A stretch of 64,000 nt of DNA, from contig CAZTOW010000003.1 in NCBI GenBank assembly GCA_964615375.1, positions 186,001 to 250,000 on the forward strand. Reading direction: 5' to 3'. Below, one piece after another: positions 46,113 to 53,838 of the stretch. Positions within the stretch are counted from its first letter, which is position 1, and the number at the start of each line of letters is the position of its first letter. The translations under genes and the position numbers were made by a program. The DNA is from CAZKWG01 sp964615375 (GTDB lineage: Bacteria > Myxococcota_A > UBA796 > CAZKWG01). Under the pieces are notes generated by a model, which was not told the DNA's origin, ran no database searches, and was given only the letters and a program-made list of their open reading frames with translations.

Positions 46113-46844
46113 TCAGACCTCGACGCCCAGCGCCCGCAGGCGCTCGGCCAGGGCGTCGGCGCGGGCTTTCTCCGCCTCGGCGCGGGCCTTCTCCGCCTCG
46201 GCGCGGGCCTTCTCAGCCTCGGCGCGGGCGCGCTGCTCGGCCTCGGACGCCCGGACCTCGGCGAAGCTCTGGAGTCGGGCCCCGTCCGGCCCGTAGATCG
46301 CCGGCTCCTCGCCCTCGTGACCGAAGCGGATCCCGAGCCGCGGGCTCACGAAGCCGTCCATCTCCGGGATCTCGGCCAGATCGCTCCCCGTGCGCCGGTA
46401 GCCCATCCAGGCGCGCCGGTCCGGGTCCAGCACGTAGTACTCCTCCACCCCGAAGCGCTGGTAGAAGAGCATCTTCCGGTGCATCTCGGCCAGCGTGTTG
46501 CTGGGGGAGAGCACCTCGAAGACCACCTGCGGGGCGACGCCTGCCTCCTCCCACTGCTTGTAGCTGGGGCGGTGGCCCTTGGGGCGCCCGAGGGCCACCA
46601 GCACGTCGGGCGCCTGCACCGTCCGGGGATCGCCCTCCACCGGATACCACAGCAGATCCCCGGCGACGAAGTCGGGGACGAGGGCGTCGAGGCCGCCCTT
46701 GATCGTGACGATCCACTCATACTGGAGCGTGTTGTCAGCCATCGGCTTCCCGTCGGACTGCGGGTATTCCACCTCAGGCTGGCCTCCGCCCGCCGCGCTC
46801 GCGGTGGGCTGGCTCGGGCGCTCCAGACGCGCAGCGGCGAGCAT
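46113..46844 (-). CDS. Uma2-family (DUF820) nuclease-fold protein with a repeat tail
   Basis: A 243-residue protein of the PD-(D/E)xK-like Uma2 family. Core motifs are Ala-Pro-Asp-Val-Leu-Val (nuclease-site Asp), Val-Phe-Glu-Val-Leu-Ser-Pro-Ser-Asn-Thr, and Glu-Tyr-Tyr-Val-Leu-Asp-Pro. After about residue 195 there is a charged Ala/Glu/Lys/Arg coiled-coil tail built from a 7-residue repeat (46159-46230). The ATG has a GGGAGG site. The biological role of Uma2 proteins is not settled, though they are very common in multicellular bacteria. An inverted repeat (46879-46903) lies in its upstream region. Confidence 0.85.
   Translation of the reverse strand: MLAAARLERPSQPTASAAGGGQPEVEYPQSDGKPMADNTLQYEWIVTIKGGLDALVPDFVAGDLLWYPVEGDPRTVQAPDVLVALGRPKGHRPSYKQWEEAGVAPQVVFEVLSPSNTLAEMHRKMLFYQRFGVEEYYVLDPDRRAWMGYRRTGSDLAEIPEMDGFVSPRLGIRFGHEGEEPAIYGPDGARLQSFAEVRASEAEQRARAEAEKARAEAEKARAEAEKARADALAERLRALGVEV
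46159..46230 (-). repeat. 21-bp tandem repeat in the Uma2 coiled-coil tail
   Basis: Three consecutive 21-nt units (46159-46179, 46180-46200, 46201-46221) differ at one or two positions and are followed by a partial fourth. Each encodes Glu-Ala-Glu-Lys-Ala-Arg-Ala, a coiled-coil heptad. Expansion or loss of a unit keeps the frame. Confidence 0.9.
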
Positions 46845-46878
46845 CGACGACCTCCCTGATCGAAGCCTATCATAACCT

Positions 46879-46903
46879 CGAGCCCTTGTCTGACAAGAAC
46901 TCG
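46879..46903. repeat. Imperfect 12-bp inverted repeat upstream of the Uma2 gene
   Basis: CGAGCCCTTGTC and GACAAGAACTCG match as reverse complements at 10 of 12 positions around a single T. It lies 35 nt upstream of the Uma2 start and after the stop of the gene transcribed into it (46949). It could be an operator for the Uma2-dehydrogenase pair or part of a terminator; there is no clean T-run. Confidence 0.45.
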
Positions 46904-46948
46904 GGGTGGATGTTTTCGATCAAAATTCTGCCGATGCTCGATGCCTGC

Positions 46949-47596
46949 TCAGTTCTGGAAGGTGCCCTGGATCTTGTTGAACAGGTTCATCGTCTGGTCG
47001 GTCACGCCCTTGATCCGGTCGGGCGTGGCGGCGGTGGCCTTGATGTCCCCGTTCATGATCTTGGTGACCTTGGGCAGATCCTTGGCCGTGAGCCCGTTGT
47101 TGGTGAGCAGCTCGGGCTTGAGCTGGCCGGGGAAGGCCTTGGTCTTCTCGACGAGCTCCGTGACCTGGGGCGGCAGGCCCTTGATCGCGTCCATGGTGGC
47201 CGACAGGTCGTCCACCATGGCGTTGACCGCGTCGATGCCCTTCTGCACGTCCTCGGGCACCGCGTCGCTGGGCTTCAGGCGGGGCTTGCCGCCCTCGAGC
47301 GCGACCGAGATCTTGTTGTTGGCGCGCTTCTTCAGCTCGCCCAGCATCTCGTCGACGCTGGTGGTCTCCGGCACGTTCAGCGCGGTGGCCAGGTTCTTGT
47401 TGGCCTGGGTGATCTTGTTCTCCGCGGTCTGGAGCTGATCGTGGATGTCCTTGGCCTGGCTGAAGACGCCGTCGAACTCCTTGACCCCGGTCATCTCGAT
47501 GGTGGGGTACTTGGGCTTCTCGCTCTTGTCCCCGGCGAAGGCGGAAGAAGAGACGAACAGACCGAGGGCGAGAAACAGAGCAGCACGAGCGCGCAT
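46949..47596 (-). CDS. Secreted helical protein of unknown function
   Basis: A 215-residue protein with a signal peptide (about 1-22, cleavage after Ser-Ala-Phe-Ala). The ATG at 47596 has a perfect AGGAGG site; longer forms have none. The mature protein is Lys/Asp/Asn-rich and almost wholly helical, with coiled-coil stretches (Gln-Leu-Gln-Thr-Ala-Glu-Asn-Lys-Ile and Val-Asn-Ala-Met-Val-Asp-Asp-Leu). It has no Cys. The family is unknown. It is divergent from the M4 protease and shares its 283-nt upstream region. Confidence 0.72.
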   Translation of the reverse strand: MRARAALFLALGLFVSSSAFAGDKSEKPKYPTIEMTGVKEFDGVFSQAKDIHDQLQTAENKITQANKNLATALNVPETTSVDEMLGELKKRANNKISVALEGGKPRLKPSDAVPEDVQKGIDAVNAMVDDLSATMDAIKGLPPQVTELVEKTKAFPGQLKPELLTNNGLTAKDLPKVTKIMNGDIKATAATPDRIKGVTDQTMNLFNKIQGTFQN

Positions 47597-47879
47597 GAGA
47601 CCTCCTAGGGTGTATGTCGCGGCGGGGTGTATGCCGTGCCCGCCGGGCTCGTCAAGCCCGCGCCCACCCCGCGCGCCGCGGTGTCGACACGGTGCACGAT
47701 CGAAACCATCCGTGACGGGAGTTTCTCGCGCGCGAGGATACCGTGCTGGCGGGCTAGAGCGGCGAGCATGCAGGAAATTCACAACCTGAAAGACACCCTC
47801 GCGTGTCCAAGACTTTATCCTAATCTCGGACCGATCCAGGCAAGCGTCCGTCCATTCCCCCGTGAGAGGAGACTGCACC
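47597..47879. promoter_or_regulatory. Divergent promoter region with two palindromes
   Basis: This 283-nt non-coding gap lies between the divergent secreted protein (minus) and the M4 protease (plus). It contains two perfect palindromes: GTGTCGACAC at 47681-47690 and CTCGCGCGCGAG at 47725-47736. The plus-strand side becomes AT-richer from 47770 to 47825, which is where the protease promoter is expected. No clear -35/-10 pair was found, and I see no gene in it. Confidence 0.4.
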
Positions 47880-49784
47880 ATGAACCTCGACATCCGTTCT
47901 CCCGCCGTGCTCATCGGCGGCCTGTTCCTCGGCGTCGCCGGCTGCGTCAACGCCACAGAGGAGATCGGCGACGATCAGCTCTTCCAGGACGGTTCTGCGG
48001 ATGAGCTGGTCCTGGCCGAGGACCTGGCCTACGAGAGCCTGTTCGACGCCGACGGGCCGGCGCTGGCCAAGGGTGTGGGCGAGCTGCGCACGATGCGCGT
48101 CAAGGTGGACGACCTGCGCTTCGCCCACACGAAGGTGCAGCAGCTCGTGAACGGCGTGCCTGTCTTCGGCGGCGAGGCCATCGTGCACCTCACCCCCCAG
48201 GGCAAGCTCTTCGGCATCACCGATGACATGCTCGACGGCGTCCAGGTGGACACCACCCCGGACTACTCGGCCGACGAGGCCATGGACATCGCGGCCGAGG
48301 ACTACTTCGACGGCTGGGACAAGCTGACGGAGGACCCCACGGCGGACCTTTACGTCCTGCGCCACGAGGGCCAGGATCACCTGGTCTGGCGCGTGCAGCT
48401 CAAGCGGCTGGACGGCACCCACCAGACCACCATGCCCGTCATGTTCATCGACGCGCACACGGGTGATCTGGTCTGGAGCTACGAGAACCTCCAGACGGCG
48501 ACCTGCTCGGGCGCGACGAACGCCTATGGCACGGTCTCGGTGGACTGCTACACGGACGGCTCCTCGTACTACCTCGAGGACACCGCCGACGGCTTCGGCA
48601 CCTTCACCTACAACAACACGACGACGAGCCTGTACTACGCGAGCAACTCCAGCACGTCCTGGGGCACCACCGAGGTCGCCAAGAACGCCCTCGAGGCGCA
48701 CTACGTCACGCAGTACACGCTGAGCTACTTCAGCACCGCGCACGGCCGCAACGGCATTGACGGCGCGGGCGGCCCGGACGCCATCACCAGCCACGGCACC
48801 GGCCTCATCAGCTCCGCCACCAGCTACAGCCGCGACTACGTCAACGCCTTCTGGGACGGCGAGATGATGGTGTATGGCGACGGTGACGGCTACTACTCGA
48901 ACTCGCTGACGGTGCTGGACGTGGGCGGCCACGAGATGGCCCACGGCGTGACCCAGTACGAGGCCAACCTGACCTACTCGGGTGAGCCGGGGCACCTCAA
49001 CGAGAGCATGTCCGACGTCTTCGGCGCCATGGTCGAGCGCAACGTGCTCGGCGAGAGCACGGACACCTGGCTCATCGGCGAGGACACCTGGACGCCCGGC
49101 ACCTCGGGCGACGCGCTCCGCTACATGAACGACCCGGCGGACGACGGCTACAGCTACGACTACTACAGCTCCAGCCTCAGCAGCGTGGACGTCCACTACG
49201 GCTCGGGCGTGCCCAACCTGGTGTTCTACCTCCTGTCCGAGGGCGGCACCCACCCCCGCGGCAAGAGCACCACCTCGGTCACGGCCATCGGCGCGGACGA
49301 CGCGGCGGACATCTGGTACCTGGCGCTGTCCAGCTACATGACCTCCAGCACGAACTTCAGCGGCGCCCGCACGGCGACGCTGAGCGCGGCCGCGGCCCTG
49401 TACGGCAGCTCCAGCACCCAGTACACGCAGGTGGGCAACGCCTGGACGGCGGTGGGCGTGGGCGGCTCCTCCAGCAGCTCCTCCTGCACGACCGCCAGCT
49501 ACTCCGGCTCGCTCTCGGGCAAGGGCAAGAGCAGCTACCAGCCCTCCAGCTCGGGCACCTCGGTCACGGTCAGCAGCCAGACCGTGAGCCTGACCGGCCC
49601 CAGCAGCGCCGACTTCGACCTGTACCTGCAGAAGAAGTCCGGCTCCTCCTGGAGCACCGTGGCCAGCAGCACCGGCTCGACCTCGACCGAGTCCATCACC
49701 TACTCGAGCAGCTCGGCCACCTACCGCGTGCGCGTCTACTCCTACAGCGGCTCGGGCAGCTACTCGCTGTCCTGGTGCAAGTAG
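47880..49784 (+). CDS. Secreted M4 (thermolysin-like) metalloprotease with C-terminal PPC-like domain
   Basis: A 634-residue exported zinc protease. The signal sequence ends in a lipobox-like Gly-Val-Ala-Gly-Cys (C22). A propeptide (about 60-210) with the usual inhibitory FTP/PepSY-type segments precedes the catalytic domain. Zinc ligands are H351 and H355 in His-Glu-Met-Ala-His, with E352 catalytic, and E375 in Asn-Glu-Ser-Met-Ser-Asp. The transition-state His is H439. The H351-to-E375 spacing equals that of thermolysin. The last 110 residues are Ser/Thr-rich and look like a pre-peptidase C-terminal (PPC) beta-domain. The ATG at 47880 follows a GAGAGGAG site. Confidence 0.93.
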   Translation: MNLDIRSPAVLIGGLFLGVAGCVNATEEIGDDQLFQDGSADELVLAEDLAYESLFDADGPALAKGVGELRTMRVKVDDLRFAHTKVQQLVNGVPVFGGEAIVHLTPQGKLFGITDDMLDGVQVDTTPDYSADEAMDIAAEDYFDGWDKLTEDPTADLYVLRHEGQDHLVWRVQLKRLDGTHQTTMPVMFIDAHTGDLVWSYENLQTATCSGATNAYGTVSVDCYTDGSSYYLEDTADGFGTFTYNNTTTSLYYASNSSTSWGTTEVAKNALEAHYVTQYTLSYFSTAHGRNGIDGAGGPDAITSHGTGLISSATSYSRDYVNAFWDGEMMVYGDGDGYYSNSLTVLDVGGHEMAHGVTQYEANLTYSGEPGHLNESMSDVFGAMVERNVLGESTDTWLIGEDTWTPGTSGDALRYMNDPADDGYSYDYYSSSLSSVDVHYGSGVPNLVFYLLSEGGTHPRGKSTTSVTAIGADDAADIWYLALSSYMTSSTNFSGARTATLSAAAALYGSSSTQYTQVGNAWTAVGVGGSSSSSSCTTASYSGSLSGKGKSSYQPSSSGTSVTVSSQTVSLTGPSSADFDLYLQKKSGSSWSTVASSTGSTSTESITYSSSSATYRVRVYSYSGSGSYSLSWCK

Positions 49785-49851
49785 CCCCGTGACGTAGACG
49801 GGGAGGGGCGGGGATGCGAGATTGGATGGCGGACCACACCACGGAGACGCC

Positions 49852-51099
49852 ATGCGAAGCCTCGCCCCCCTCCTCCTCGTCGCCTGCTCTGGAAAGGACG
49901 CTGGCGTAGATGACAGCGCCGCGGCCGACGTCACCTGGTACGAGGACGTCGAGCCCCTGGTCGCCGAGCACTGCGCCAGCTGCCACGGCCCGGACGGCGT
50001 CGCCGGCCTGGATCTGACCGATCCGGCCACCGCCCAGGCCAACGCCGACCTCATGCTGGGGATGGTCTCGGCGGGCCTGATGCCCCCGCCGTCCGCCGAT
50101 CCCACCTGCCGGCCCTACGACAACGACGACGCGATGACCGTCGACGCGGGTGAGCTCGCCACGCTACAAGCCTGGGTGGAGGAGGGCGCGGCCCTGGGCG
50201 ACCCCGAGGACGCCCAGGAAGGCCCGGGCTCGGTCATGCGCATCGAGGACCCTGACGTCACGCTCACCATGCCCTTCGCCTACACGCCCAAGCTGGACGG
50301 CGACGGCAACGAGTACTGGTGCGTGGAGCTGGAGAACACGCTCTCCGAGACCGTCTGGATCAGCGGCATCGACGTCTCGCTGGGCAACACGGCCGTCGTC
50401 CACCACATGCTGCTGATGAAGGACGAGAACGGCGACGCGGGCTCGGAGTACGGCGGCGTCGACCCCTCCGAGGGCTTCGTCTGCCGGGACCCCATGATGG
50501 AGGACGACTGGACCATCCTGCACGCCTGGGCGCCGGGCATGGGCGCGACCATGCTGCCCGAGGGCACCGGGATGGAGCTGGCCCCCGGCGACCAGATCAT
50601 CCTCCAGATGCACTACTTCTGGGAGGGCGACAGCGCGCCCGACCCGGACCAGTCGAGCTACCTGCTGACCGTGAGCACCGAGGCGCCCGACGCGACCATC
50701 GAGGTCTACCCCGTCGGGCCGGATCACTTCACCATCCCCGCGGGCGAGGCCGACTACGAGGTCTACGCGGAGCTGCCCTGGACCTATGATCTGGACATCA
50801 CGCTCTACGGCGTGTTCCCGCATCAGCACCTGCTGGGCACGCGCTACGAGGCGAACCTGGAGAAGAGCGACGGCAGCACCGACTGTCTGGTGCGCGGCGA
50901 CTGGGACTTCCACCACCAGGCCTTCTACATGTACGACGAGCCCGCGGTGCTGAGCCAGGGCGACACGCTCGCCGGCTCCTGCTGGTGGGACAACTCGGCG
51001 GACAACCCGGACCAGTACAACGATCCTCCCCAGGACATCGAGTGGGGCGAGGGCACCAACCAGGAGATGTGCTACTTCCTGTTCTACCTCTCCTACTGA
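49852..51099 (+). CDS. Lipoprotein with c-type heme domain and Cu-monooxygenase-like domain
   Basis: A 415-residue lipoprotein with lipobox Leu-Leu-Val-Ala-Cys (C12). A small cytochrome c domain follows with the heme motif Cys-Ala-Ser-Cys-His (C41, C44, H45). Residues about 130-410 resemble the copper type II ascorbate-dependent monooxygenase (PHM-like) fold: His-His-Met in Val-Val-His-His-Met, an internal Gln-Met-His-Tyr-Phe, and His-Gln-His-Leu-Leu-Gly, with paired cysteines. This would place an electron-transfer heme next to a mononuclear or dinuclear copper site on the outside of the cell membrane. The ATG at 49852 starts at the signal peptide with a GGAG site. Confidence 0.78.
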   Translation: MRSLAPLLLVACSGKDAGVDDSAAADVTWYEDVEPLVAEHCASCHGPDGVAGLDLTDPATAQANADLMLGMVSAGLMPPPSADPTCRPYDNDDAMTVDAGELATLQAWVEEGAALGDPEDAQEGPGSVMRIEDPDVTLTMPFAYTPKLDGDGNEYWCVELENTLSETVWISGIDVSLGNTAVVHHMLLMKDENGDAGSEYGGVDPSEGFVCRDPMMEDDWTILHAWAPGMGATMLPEGTGMELAPGDQIILQMHYFWEGDSAPDPDQSSYLLTVSTEAPDATIEVYPVGPDHFTIPAGEADYEVYAELPWTYDLDITLYGVFPHQHLLGTRYEANLEKSDGSTDCLVRGDWDFHHQAFYMYDEPAVLSQGDTLAGSCWWDNSADNPDQYNDPPQDIEWGEGTNQEMCYFLFYLSY

Positions 51100-51106
51100 G
51101 GGTGAG

Positions 51107-51889
51107 ATGCGGCGCAGGACCTGGGTGATCGCGGCGCTCGCGCTGCTCCTGCTCGGGGGGCTCGCCCTCTGGGCAGGCTGGCCGCGGGAGGAGGCCCGGC
51201 ACCCCGTGGTCCGCGCCCACCCCGCGCCGCGCCGCGCGCCGAAGACCCGGGTCACCCGCACAGATCCGCCCGCGCCCACCGAGGCGCCCGAGGCGCCGCC
51301 CCCCGAGGAGGCCCCGCTCGCCCTGCTCGGGGAGGTGGACAGCGCCGACCCCGAGCTCCCGCTCTCTCGACTCGCGATCTACGTCACCTACCCGGACGGC
51401 TCCCCCGTGCGCGAGCCCCTGCTGCTGATGAGCCGGGACTGCCGGATCTCCCGCTACACCTACGAGGGCCCCTGGGTCAGCGCCGAGACCCTGGAGCGCG
51501 CGTGTACGCTCCGCGTGGGTCGCCCCGACGGCCGGCTCTTCGCCTGGTCGGACGCCGAGGAGGTGGAGCTCTCCGGCGGGCTGGTCCAGCTCGAGCTGGT
51601 GGTCCCGCGCGAGCAGACCGGCGGGCTGGGCGTGGGCTTCGAGGAGGTGGAGGAGGGCATGATGGTCACGCAGGTCTGGCCGGGCTCGCCGGCGGAGGCC
51701 ATGGGGCTGTCGGAGGGCGACGTGATCCTGGAGGTGGACGGGCTCCCCACGGACACGCTGACCGAGGACGAGTTCATCTCGGTGATGACCGGGCCCGTGG
51801 GGACCGGGGTGGACTTCGTCGTCGGCTACGACGCGGACACCGGCTGGGTGGAAGAGGCGCTCGAGCTGACGCGGGCTCGGATTGACTAA
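51107..51889 (+). CDS. PDZ-domain membrane-anchored protein
   Basis: A 260-residue protein with an N-terminal transmembrane helix (about 6-24), a Pro/Arg/Glu-rich linker (to about 72), a beta-rich middle domain with two Cys, and a C-terminal PDZ domain (about 172-250) with the carboxylate-binding loop Gly-Leu-Gly-Val-Gly-Phe and the Gly-Ser-Pro-Ala-Glu-Ala-Met-Gly-Leu turn. No protease domain is present, so it is a binding or anchoring protein. It lies 7 nt after the heme/copper lipoprotein and overlaps the next gene by 8 nt. Confidence 0.8.
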   Translation: MRRRTWVIAALALLLLGGLALWAGWPREEARHPVVRAHPAPRRAPKTRVTRTDPPAPTEAPEAPPPEEAPLALLGEVDSADPELPLSRLAIYVTYPDGSPVREPLLLMSRDCRISRYTYEGPWVSAETLERACTLRVGRPDGRLFAWSDAEEVELSGGLVQLELVVPREQTGGLGVGFEEVEEGMMVTQVWPGSPAEAMGLSEGDVILEVDGLPTDTLTEDEFISVMTGPVGTGVDFVVGYDADTGWVEEALELTRARID

Positions 51890-52943
51890 GGCCACCCTCG
51901 GAAAGATCGCGCTGGCGCTGGCCGGGCTCGGGCTCGGGCTCGGCGGGGCGGAGCTCGCCCTGCGCGCGGCGCACCCCACGCTGCCGAGCCTGGAGGCGCT
52001 GGCCCGGAGCGACACGCGCGAGGTGGGCGAGTTCATGCGCTGGAGCGATCCAGCGCGCCGGGAGGCCGGCTGCGTGCCGGCCCCGGACCAGCAGCGCCTC
52101 CATTACCGGCAGCGGAGCGCCACCTACGCGCCGGCCGGGATGGGGCCGGACCCCTCCGCCCTGCGCCTGTGGGTGGCGGGGGACTCGCTGGTGGCGGGCT
52201 GGGGGGTGGGGCCGGACCGGGCCTGGCCGCACGGGCTGGCGCGGGGCGCGGCCGAGGCCCTCGGGCGGCGCGTGCAGCTCACGACGGTCGGCGGGGGCGG
52301 GCTCGGCTACTGCGAGATCCTGCAGGACCTGCACATCCTCCTGGCGCGCTCCAAGCCGGACCTGATCGTGGTGCAGGTCTTCGCCGACGACCTGGAGCAG
52401 CGCGCCCTCCTGCTGCTGGAGGGCGGGGTGGTCGCCCGGCCCGATCTCGCGCCGGGGGCGCTGGCCTGGCTGGCGCGCCGGTCCTGGCTGGCCAACCGCG
52501 TCTGGTTCGCCCAGGTGAGCCGGCTCGGGGGGGCCGAGCCCATCCGCGCGCTCGACGACGAGGGTCGCGCCGACCTCGAGCGGGCCTGGGATCTCCTGGA
52601 GGCCCGCGCCCGGGAGCAGGGGGCCGAGGTGCTCTTCGCGCTGGTCCCGCCGGCCGGCATCGAGCGCTGCGCCGCGGGCGACCCCTCCTGGAGCGACTGC
52701 GACTGGCTCTCCTATGACCAGGGCTGGCTGGCCGAGGCCCTGCGCGCGGGCGGGCACCGCTGGGTGGACCTGCGCGGGATCTGGGCCCAGCACGACCCGG
52801 AGACGCTCCCCGACGAGGAGGCGGCCTGGGAGGCCCGCGGGCGCCTGCCGGTCCACCCGGGCCTGGGCGGGCACCGGGCCATCGTGGAGGCGACGCTGCC
52901 CGCGGTGGTGGAGGCCGCCCGCGCCGCCCCTAAGGAGAGGTAG
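51882..52943 (+). CDS. SGNH/GDSL-family hydrolase-like protein
   Basis: A 353-residue protein starting at TTG 51882 inside the preceding gene. The first 25 residues form a membrane anchor or signal. Block I is Gly-Asp-Ser at 100-102 with S102 as nucleophile. The C-terminal block V His is H325 in Val-His-Pro-Gly-Leu-Gly-Gly-His, where the expected Asp three residues before is Leu. It shares the N-terminal layout (hydrophobic helix then Ala-Glu-Leu-x-Leu-Arg-Ala-Ala) with the other SGNH protein in this window (12547-13539). The last 14 nt overlap the convergent lipoprotein gene. Confidence 0.72.
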   Translation: MTKATLGKIALALAGLGLGLGGAELALRAAHPTLPSLEALARSDTREVGEFMRWSDPARREAGCVPAPDQQRLHYRQRSATYAPAGMGPDPSALRLWVAGDSLVAGWGVGPDRAWPHGLARGAAEALGRRVQLTTVGGGGLGYCEILQDLHILLARSKPDLIVVQVFADDLEQRALLLLEGGVVARPDLAPGALAWLARRSWLANRVWFAQVSRLGGAEPIRALDDEGRADLERAWDLLEARAREQGAEVLFALVPPAGIERCAAGDPSWSDCDWLSYDQGWLAEALRAGGHRWVDLRGIWAQHDPETLPDEEAAWEARGRLPVHPGLGGHRAIVEATLPAVVEAARAAPKER

Positions 52944-53808
52944 CCTCCTCCGCGAGCTCTCCGCGCGCCAGGATCACCGGCTCCCCCTCCACGCTGGACG
53001 CGAGCACCGTGAAGCTGTCCGGCCAGGCCGGGTAGACCGAGTGGTAGGTGCTGCCCCAGCCGTCCAGCCCGCCCGAGGCGACGCCCGCGAACAGCGCGTG
53101 GTCCGGCTCCAGGATCTCCACCGTGTCCCCTCGCCGCCCGATCTCGGTGATGTCGCCGAAGACGTCCAGGTGGTCGCCGCCCCGACGCCCCCAGGCCGTG
53201 GCGAACATGGCGCTGGTGGCGCAGACCTCCGAGAGCCAGGAGACGGCGTTGTCCCACAGCAGCGGCGGCACCGTCTCGTCCCCGCCGCCCGTGTGCTCGA
53301 AGTCCGTGATGTGGCACTGCAGATCGAGGCCCGCGATCAGCACGCGCCCGTCCACGACAGGGCCCCAGATGTGGCCCGTGGCCACCAGCGCGTCGAGCTC
53401 GCCCATGGTGTCCGGCCCGTCGCAGCTCTGCTCGCCCACGACGATGAGCGCGAAGCGGGCGAAGTCCTCGGGGGTGGCCGCCTCCCAGGCGTCGGCGTCC
53501 CAGACCGTCACCGTGAAGCCCGCGTCCTCCAGCAGCGTCGCGCCGGCCATGTCCGTGGGCCCGTAGATCAGGACCCCGGACCGATCGCAGGGCGGGGCGC
53601 TGGTGTCGCCGGTCTCCGCGGTCTCGCCGGAGTGAGGGAGGTCGGCGGTCTCCCCGGTCTCGTGAGCCGTGTCTGGCCTGAATCCTGTCTCTGTCCCCAT
53701 CTCTTCGTCCGCAGGGAGGCAGGAGTCGCGCTCGGCGCAAGGTTCGGGCTCGGCACAGGCAGCGAGAAGACCAGGCAGAACGAGGCCCAGAGGGCGGACG
53801 ACCCACAT
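52930..53808 (-). CDS. Lipoprotein of unknown function (292 aa)
   Basis: A lipoprotein with lipobox Leu-Leu-Ala-Ala-Cys (C18) followed by an acidic Thr/Gly/Glu linker to about residue 72. The remaining 220 residues look like an alpha/beta Rossmann or flavodoxin-like domain (Gly-Val-Leu-Ile-Tyr-Gly, then Ala-Leu-Ile-Val-Val-Gly-Glu-Gln, Val-Leu-Ile-Ala-Gly-Leu-Asp). The layout suggests a glutamine-amidotransferase-like or ThuA-like fold, but I see no catalytic triad. The gene is 30 nt downstream of the AAA-SLOG gene on the same strand. Confidence 0.6.
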   Translation of the reverse strand: MWVVRPLGLVLPGLLAACAEPEPCAERDSCLPADEEMGTETGFRPDTAHETGETADLPHSGETAETGDTSAPPCDRSGVLIYGPTDMAGATLLEDAGFTVTVWDADAWEAATPEDFARFALIVVGEQSCDGPDTMGELDALVATGHIWGPVVDGRVLIAGLDLQCHITDFEHTGGGDETVPPLLWDNAVSWLSEVCATSAMFATAWGRRGGDHLDVFGDITEIGRRGDTVEILEPDHALFAGVASGGLDGWGSTYHSVYPAWPDSFTVLASSVEGEPVILARGELAEEATSP

Positions 53809-53838
53809 GAAGTGCTCCTTCTACTACCTACTCGGCGC

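Noticed and set aside
46159..46230. CRISPR-like direct repeats
   Set aside because: Units are 21 nt, adjacent without spacers and lie in a coding coiled coil; no cas genes are present.
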